Positions 1 to 5,786 of a DNA stretch of 5,786 nucleotides are shown in pieces. The notes under the pieces are model-generated. The model saw only the letters and a list, made by a program, of their open reading frames with translations, had not been told where the DNA came from and made no database searches. The translations under genes and the position numbers were made by a program. The stretch's first letter is position 1; each line of letters opens with the position of its first letter. This DNA comes from Candidatus Rokuibacteriota bacterium (GTDB lineage: Bacteria; JAUVQV01): positions 1-5,786 of the forward strand of contig JAUWCW010000140.1 of the NCBI GenBank assembly GCA_030609125.1, written 5' to 3'.

Positions 1-59
1 GTGAGACAGAAGAAACTCAGAAGGCCTGCGAAAAGCAGAAGCGCCGCGGCTGCTGTCAT
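1..59 (-). CDS. N-terminus of an unidentified membrane-anchored or secreted protein (truncated by window edge)
   Basis: An ATG at 59-57 overlaps the TGA of the GerW-family gene (58-56) in the classic ATGA arrangement and opens a frame that stays open to the window edge. The visible product reads MTAAAALLLFAGLLSFFCL, which is almost wholly hydrophobic and looks like a signal anchor or first membrane helix. Upstream of the start there is only a weak AAGG very close to the ATG, so translation is probably coupled to the preceding gene. In Bacillus the GerW homologue ytfJ neighbours ytfI, a DUF2953 membrane protein. A DUF2953-type protein is therefore a reasonable guess here, but 19 residues cannot establish the family. 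The overlap and hydrophobicity are seen directly; the identity is inference. Confidence 0.6.
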   Translation of the reverse strand, partial: MTAAAALLLFAGLLSFFCL

Positions 60-460
60 GCCTTGGGGCTGTCTTCTTCGCCGGCGGGTGGTTCTTTTGC
101 GTCCTTCTTCCCCGCCGCCCGTTTCTCGACGGCCCTGATGACGATCTCCCCCACCTTGTCGATGACGTCGGTTGTGCTGCGCTTGAGGGGCTCGACGCGC
201 ACGCCGTCGGCGTTGACGATGACCACCGCCACGGGCTTTATGCCGCCCCCGCCTCCGCTGCCGCCGCCCTCCCCGGAACGGTCCGTCTCCTTCCCCTCTT
301 TCCCGCCGCCGGCGCCGGCCCCAAAGCCGAAACCGATGCTGCTCAGGGGGATGATGGTGCTGTCCCCGACGGTGATGGGCTCCCCGACGACGCTCCTGGC
401 GCTCAGGATCTTCTCGATCTCACCAAGGGTCGCCTTCAGGATCTTCTCCAGGTTCTCCAT
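56..460 (-). CDS. GerW/YtfJ-family protein (Spore_YtfJ domain)
   Basis: Small 134-residue protein recognised by the YtfJ/GerW pattern. It has an amphipathic N-terminal helix (about 1-22), then VVGEPITVGDSTIIPLSSIG (24-43) leading into GFGFGAGAGGG (43-53), a charged and glycine-rich segment (54-73), and the strand pair IKPVAVVIVNADGVRV (74-89). Bacillus YtfJ has the same order: a GDP/GEP motif, a VGFGF-like motif, a Gly-rich loop, then a TPIAFLVVN-like strand. The last 22 residues are a Lys/Glu/Pro-rich tail that is probably disordered. In Bacillus the protein is linked to spore germination, but homologues occur in many bacteria that do not sporulate, where the role is unknown. The start at 460 is supported by AGGAG at 470-466, about five bases upstream of ATG. 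It lies 52 nt after mgtE and overlaps the next gene by 4 nt, so it is probably co-transcribed with both. No signal peptide is visible, so it is likely cytoplasmic. Confidence 0.9.
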   Translation of the reverse strand: MENLEKILKATLGEIEKILSARSVVGEPITVGDSTIIPLSSIGFGFGAGAGGGKEGKETDRSGEGGGSGGGGGIKPVAVVIVNADGVRVEPLKRSTTDVIDKVGEIVIRAVEKRAAGKKDAKEPPAGEEDSPKA

Positions 461-480
461 GAATGCTCCTTTCTCGTTAA

Positions 481-512
481 ACGCATGCGTGCCCCCTCAC
501 CTCGCCAGGGGG
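481..512 (-). repeat. Two inverted repeats in the mgtE to GerW-family gap
   Basis: Immediately after the mgtE stop (515-513) the minus strand carries CCCCCT (512-507) pairing with AGGGGG (497-492) around a 9-nt loop. Next to it is the perfect 10-bp palindrome ACGCATGCGT (481-490). Neither is followed by a T-run in the direction of transcription, so an intrinsic terminator is not supported. An intercistronic RNA stem that slows 3' decay, or chance in GC-rich DNA, are the plausible readings. Confidence 0.4.
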
Positions 513-1856
513 TCAGCCCAGGACCATTGTGGCGATGGTGAAGTAAATGAACAGGCAGCTCACATCGGCGATGGACGTGATGAGGGGGCTGCTGGCGACG
601 GCCGGGTCGATGTCGAGTTTGGTCAACAGAAGGGGGATGACCACGCCGATGATGTTGGTCACCAGCACGACGGCGAGCATGGCCGTGGAGACGATGAGCG
701 CTATCTTCACGCCCCCCTTGAAGAGACCGAACCACCAGCCGGCGAAACCCAGGGTGGAGCCGAGAAGCAGGCCCACACCCATCTCCCTGACCACCGTCTG
801 AAGCCACTGGTTGAGGGGAAGGTCTCCCGTGGCGATGGCGCGTACGACCAGGGTCGCCGACTGGGCGCCCGTGTTTCCGGCGCTCGCCATGAGGAGGGGG
901 ATAAAGAAGGCGAGGGTTATGGCGGAGGTGAGGGTCTCCTCGTAGAAGGCGATGACGCCTCCGGAGGCGAGGTTGATCAGGAGGAGGGCGGCGAGCCACA
1001 CCACCCGTTTGCGGTAGAGAGGGAGCACTCCCATCTCCCGGTAGCTCGTTTTCAGGGGCTTCACCGCCGCCGTGAGGTGAAAGTCCTCCGTCGCCTCTTC
1101 CTCGGCGACGTCGAGGACGTCGTCGACGGTGACGATCCCGAGCAGGACCCCGTCCGAATCGACCACGGGCAGGACGTTGACGTCGTAGTGCTGCATCATC
1201 TCAACAGCCTTCTCGCGGTCCTCGTAGGCGGAAATGCTGGCCACCGACTCGTTCATGAGGTGCTTCACCACCTCCGTCGGCTCGGCGAAGATGAACTGCT
1301 TGAGCTCGATCTCGTCCAGAAGGTGCCACGAGTCGTCGATGACGAAGACCCAGTTGATGGTCTCGCTCTCCCTGCCCACCCGGCGGATGTGCTCCAGGGC
1401 CTGGGCGATCGTCCAGTGCTCCCGGACAGCCACGTAGTCGGGGGTCATGAGGCGGCCCACGCTCTCTTTCGGAAAGCCGAGGAGCTTGCGGGACTCCTTG
1501 AGCTCTTCCGGGCTCAGGAGGTTTAGCAGGCGCTGGATGGCCAGGCCGGGGAGTTCCTCGAAGAAGTCCGTCCTGTCGTCGGGCGGCAGGTGGTCCAGGA
1601 GGTAGCGGGTCTCCTCGCGGCTCAGGTCCTGGATGAGACCGTCCTTGTGGCCCGGCTCGAGATGGGAGAAGACCTCGGTGGCCAGGGGCCGGGAGAGAAG
1701 GCGGAAAACGACGATGCGGTTGTCCTGGTCGAACTCGGTGAGGAAGTCCGCGATGTCCTGGGCGGGCTGTTCGGAGAGGAAGTCGCGAAGGTTGTGCCAC
1801 TGCTTCCGCTCGATCATTTCCTCGATCTTCGGCAGCTGTCGATCCAGAGATTCCAT
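513..1856 (-). CDS. mgtE: Magnesium transporter MgtE
   Basis: Inner-membrane Mg2+ channel/transporter, 447 residues, close to the 450 of the structurally known Thermus thermophilus MgtE. Domains in order are an N-terminal helical MgtE_N domain (about 1-130), two CBS domains (about 135-200 and 200-258), the connecting plug-helix region around EEEATEDFH (252-260), and five membrane helices (about 285-305, 312-333, 358-378, 384-410, 423-446). Family hallmarks are visible: IPLLMASAGNTGAQSATLVV (319-338), GDLPLNQW (344-351), DPAVASSPLITS (417-428) and Asp431 in ADVSCLFIYF, which aligns with the pore Asp432 of the Thermus protein. In the family the cytosolic N and CBS domains bind Mg2+ and close the pore when the ion is plentiful. 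The start at 1856 has AAGAGGGG (1866-1859) upstream. A 214-nt leader separates it from pbpG, whereas the GerW-family gene follows after 52 nt. Two small departures from the Thermus sequence are Ala for the first Gly of GGN (326) and Cys434 after DVS. Confidence 0.97.
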   Translation of the reverse strand: MESLDRQLPKIEEMIERKQWHNLRDFLSEQPAQDIADFLTEFDQDNRIVVFRLLSRPLATEVFSHLEPGHKDGLIQDLSREETRYLLDHLPPDDRTDFFEELPGLAIQRLLNLLSPEELKESRKLLGFPKESVGRLMTPDYVAVREHWTIAQALEHIRRVGRESETINWVFVIDDSWHLLDEIELKQFIFAEPTEVVKHLMNESVASISAYEDREKAVEMMQHYDVNVLPVVDSDGVLLGIVTVDDVLDVAEEEATEDFHLTAAVKPLKTSYREMGVLPLYRKRVVWLAALLLINLASGGVIAFYEETLTSAITLAFFIPLLMASAGNTGAQSATLVVRAIATGDLPLNQWLQTVVREMGVGLLLGSTLGFAGWWFGLFKGGVKIALIVSTAMLAVVLVTNIIGVVIPLLLTKLDIDPAVASSPLITSIADVSCLFIYFTIATMVLG

Positions 1857-1858
1857 GG

Positions 1859-1866
1859 CCCCTCTT
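1859..1866 (-). promoter_or_regulatory. Ribosome binding site of mgtE
   Basis: The minus strand reads AAGAGGGG, followed by CC and the ATG at 1856. It is a purine-rich Shine-Dalgarno (GAGG core) at suitable spacing and supports the chosen mgtE start. Confidence 0.65.
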
Positions 1867-1872
1867 CGTCGG

Positions 1873-1886
1873 GCGCCTCACGGCGC
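1873..1886 (-). promoter_or_regulatory. GNRA-capped hairpin just upstream of the mgtE Shine-Dalgarno
   Basis: On the minus strand GCGCC-GTGA-GGCGC forms a perfect five-bp GC stem closed by GTGA, a GNRA-type tetraloop. Its 3' arm ends six bases before the mgtE Shine-Dalgarno. It does not itself sequester the ribosome site. An alternative five-bp pairing CTCAC/GTGAG (1898-1894 with 1883-1879) shares its bases, so two exclusive folds are possible. Any regulatory role is inference. Confidence 0.3.
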
Positions 1887-1939
1887 GGCGTGTGAGAACG
1901 TCTTTCGCTCCTGGTCTACATCCCTGTCCCGTCGCTCTT

Positions 1940-1953
1940 GCCCCTGAGGGGGC
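1940..1953 (-). promoter_or_regulatory. Short GC hairpin in the mgtE leader
   Basis: GCCCC-CTCA-GGGGC on the minus strand gives a five-bp stem and a four-nt loop in the middle of the mgtE leader. The sequence after it (AAGAGCGACGGG) has no T-run, so it is not an intrinsic terminator as it stands. Confidence 0.3.
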
Positions 1954-1963
1954 CCTGAAGATG

Positions 1964-1986
1964 AATAACTACCCGAATACGTTATT
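1964..1986 (-). repeat. AT-rich inverted repeat at the likely transcript start of mgtE
   Basis: AATAAC (1986-1981 on the minus strand) and GTTATT (1969-1964) are exact inverted repeats separated by 11 nt. With one bulged G the stem can extend through TA/TA to a TCGG-like loop. If transcription starts about 12 nt after the candidate -12 element, this hairpin would be the very 5' end of the mRNA. Alternatively it is a DNA operator overlapping the start site. The repeat is seen directly; both roles are inference. Confidence 0.35.
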
Positions 1987-2012
1987 TTATATGCTTTGCA
2001 GTCATTACGCCA
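1984..2012 (-). promoter_or_regulatory. Candidate mgtE promoter: sigma-54-like -24/-12 element overlapping an AT-rich -10-like box
   Basis: The minus strand reads TGGCGTAATGACTGCA (2012-1997). GG (2011-2010) and GC (1999-1998) are exactly ten bases apart, as sigma-54 promoters require, and TGGC and TGCA match the consensus TGGCAC-N5-TTGCA with three mismatches. Directly downstream lies TATAAAAT (1991-1984), in the only AT-rich island of the window. It could instead be a sigma-70 -10 box, but the best -35 at usual spacing is a poor CTGGCG. Either reading would start transcription about 120-130 nt ahead of the mgtE ATG. GG-N10-GC pairs are common by chance in GC-rich DNA, so confidence stays low. 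Confidence 0.35.
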
Positions 2013-2061
2013 GACCCGGTGGGGCCGGAAGGGGCGGATTAAAGCGGCGGAAGCGGGGAGT

Positions 2062-2087
2062 GGTCCGGCGTCAGATCGTTGCGGACC
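2062..2087 (-). repeat. Inverted repeat spanning the pbpG stop codon
   Basis: GGTCCG and CGGACC (2087-2082 and 2067-2062 on the minus strand) form a six-bp stem around a 14-nt loop that contains the pbpG stop. There is no T-run afterwards, so it is at best a weak 3'-end structure and not a canonical terminator. Confidence 0.25.
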
Positions 2088-3048
2088 GGTCCCGGGAAGG
2101 TTGCTGACTCGCCGTCTTTTCGGCATCGACGAGCCATTTTCTGATCCGGTTGGAGTCGCCGAACTTGCTCAGCTTGCCCCAGGAGTTGAGCAGGACGATG
2201 ATGAGCGGGCGGCCCGAAATCTCGGTCTGCATGACGAGGCAGTTGCCGGCGTCGGCGATGTAGCCGGTTTTGCTCAGCCCTATGGTCCAGTCTTTTCTGC
2301 GCACCAGGCGGTTGGTGTTGAAAAACTCCACCTTCCAGCCCCTGCGTAGATCGGTGACGCTGCCGCGCGGCCGCGTGGTCATGGATCGTACGGCCCGGTA
2401 CCCCGCGGCGGCGTCAACCAGTTTGACCAGGTCCCTGGCGGTGGAAACGTTCCCGCTGTGCAGGCCGGTGGGATCGGCAAACCGGGTCCGGTCCATACCG
2501 AGCTCCGCGGCTTTGCTGTTCATGGCGCGGACGAAGGCCTTTTCCCCTCCCGGGTAGGTTCGGGCCAGGGCGTGGGCCGCCCTGTTCTCCGAGGCCGCGA
2601 GGGCGATGTAGAGCGCGTCGCGGCGCGTGAGGATGGTGCCGTAGCTCAACCGTGACTTTGACCCTCTCAGGCGGTCCCGGTCGGCACGCTTGATCGTTAT
2701 CGTCTCGTGCAGCGGGAGCTCCGCGTCGAGGCAGACTATGGCCGTCATGAGTTTTGTGAGGGAGGCGATGGGTCGCTGCTCGTCGATCTTCCGTTCGTAG
2801 AGGATGGCGTTCTCCTCCTTGTCGAGGACAAGGGCGACGCTGGATCGCAGAAAGAGGTTCTCCGGTTTGGCGTCATGCCGCGCGTGCGTCGAGGGAACCG
2901 GTGCGGGGGACGGATCGGCGGCGGCCGGGACCGTTTCAGAAGACGGCGCCTTCGCCGCCTCATGGCGGCCTGGCCGGGCCAGGGCGGCATAGAGAAGAAG
3001 GCCGGGTATGCACACGGCCGCGGTGGTCAGGAGTGTTGTTCTTCTCAT
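2071..3048 (-). CDS. pbpG: PbpG/PBP7-like D-alanyl-D-alanine endopeptidase (peptidase S11)
   Basis: Periplasmic serine DD-peptidase of 325 residues. Its N-terminus MRRTTLLTTAAVCIPGLLLYAALA is a signal peptide with a basic start, hydrophobic core and plausible cleavage after ALA24. An Ala/Pro/Ser-rich linker (about 30-60) follows, then a penicillin-binding domain with all three active-site motifs: SLTK (96-99, nucleophile Ser96, Lys99), SEN (153-155) and KTG (260-262). Flanking stretches SSVALVLD, RPIASLTKLMTA, SENRAAHALA, YPGGEKAF, NVSTARDL and FFNTNRLV match E. coli PbpG (PBP7) more closely than PBP5. The C-terminal beta domain of PBP5/6 is absent, as in PBP7. PBP7 cleaves D-Ala-mDAP cross-links, so wall remodelling or recycling is the expected role; carboxypeptidase activity cannot be excluded. 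The ATG at 3048 is the first usable start after an in-frame stop 14 codons upstream, yet no Shine-Dalgarno is visible before it. It lies 71 nt after uvrA. Confidence 0.93.
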   Translation of the reverse strand: MRRTTLLTTAAVCIPGLLLYAALARPGRHEAAKAPSSETVPAAADPSPAPVPSTHARHDAKPENLFLRSSVALVLDKEENAILYERKIDEQRPIASLTKLMTAIVCLDAELPLHETITIKRADRDRLRGSKSRLSYGTILTRRDALYIALAASENRAAHALARTYPGGEKAFVRAMNSKAAELGMDRTRFADPTGLHSGNVSTARDLVKLVDAAAGYRAVRSMTTRPRGSVTDLRRGWKVEFFNTNRLVRRKDWTIGLSKTGYIADAGNCLVMQTEISGRPLIIVLLNSWGKLSKFGDSNRIRKWLVDAEKTASQQPSRDRSATI

Positions 3049-3071
3049 CGGTTTGCAAGAGAGTAACAGGT

Positions 3072-3087
3072 TGCGCGCCGTTGCGCA
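3072..3087 (-). repeat. Hairpin in the uvrA to pbpG gap
   Basis: TGCGC-AACGGC-GCGCA on the minus strand is a perfect five-bp inverted repeat with a six-nt loop. It is preceded rather than followed by TTTT (3097-3094), so it does not look like an intrinsic terminator for uvrA in this orientation. The 71-nt gap holds no clear promoter either. Read-through from uvrA into pbpG is possible. Confidence 0.3.
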
Positions 3088-3119
3088 TCACAAAAGTGGG
3101 CCCGTGCCGCCGCGCCGCG

Positions 3120-5786
<2,667 letters not shown>

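Noticed and set aside
481-515. Intrinsic terminator after mgtE
   Set aside because: A GC stem is present but no T-run follows it on the minus strand, and the next gene begins within 52 nt with its own ribosome site.
63-1526. 487-codon open frame on the plus strand
   Set aside because: It lies antisense to the GerW-family gene and mgtE, both of which are clearly recognised. Its product is low-complexity and rich in His, Asp, Gly and Arg without any family pattern, as expected of a shadow frame in GC-rich DNA.
1857-2070. M-box magnesium riboswitch ahead of mgtE
   Set aside because: I looked for the conserved M-box blocks and stems on the minus strand and did not find them; the short GC stems present do not match its architecture.
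2083-2092. Palindrome GGACCGGTCC near the end of pbpG
   Set aside because: It lies inside the coding sequence, is short, and needs no explanation beyond chance in GC-rich DNA.

Overview
The window is an ordinary, GC-rich bacterial chromosomal segment in which every supported gene lies on the minus strand. In the direction of transcription the order is: uvrA (5' end beyond the right edge), a PbpG/PBP7-type peptidoglycan DD-peptidase, a full-length MgtE magnesium transporter, a small GerW/YtfJ-family protein, and the first 19 codons of a membrane-anchored protein cut by the left edge. No mobile element, CRISPR array, tRNA, rRNA or recognised riboswitch is visible.

Nothing in the sequence fixes the organism. 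The UvrA residues just after the N-terminal region, the PBP7-type (proteobacterial-looking) endopeptidase and a GerW-family protein that closely resembles non-sporulating homologues suggest a Desulfobacterota/deltaproteobacterial or related lineage such as Nitrospirota. This is an inference from remembered family resemblance, not a search. A possible -24/-12 (sigma-54) element ahead of mgtE would fit such a lineage.

Layout: 3120-5786 is UvrA, lacking about its first 50 residues. A 71-nt gap with a small hairpin and no Shine-Dalgarno separates it from pbpG (2071-3048). A 214-nt non-coding leader (1857-2070) precedes mgtE (513-1856). It holds the only AT-rich island of the window, a candidate promoter and three short hairpins, so mgtE probably starts its own transcription unit. 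A 52-nt gap with two inverted repeats leads to the GerW-family gene (56-460), whose stop overlaps the next start as ATGA, so mgtE, the GerW-family gene and the truncated gene look like one operon.

The genes do not form one pathway: DNA repair, wall remodelling and magnesium uptake are adjacent housekeeping functions. The tightest functional suggestion is the GerW-family gene coupled to a downstream membrane protein, which recalls the ytfJ/ytfI pair of Bacillus. I did not find a convincing undescribed system. The points most worth checking are the mgtE leader and the coupled GerW-family/membrane-protein pair.
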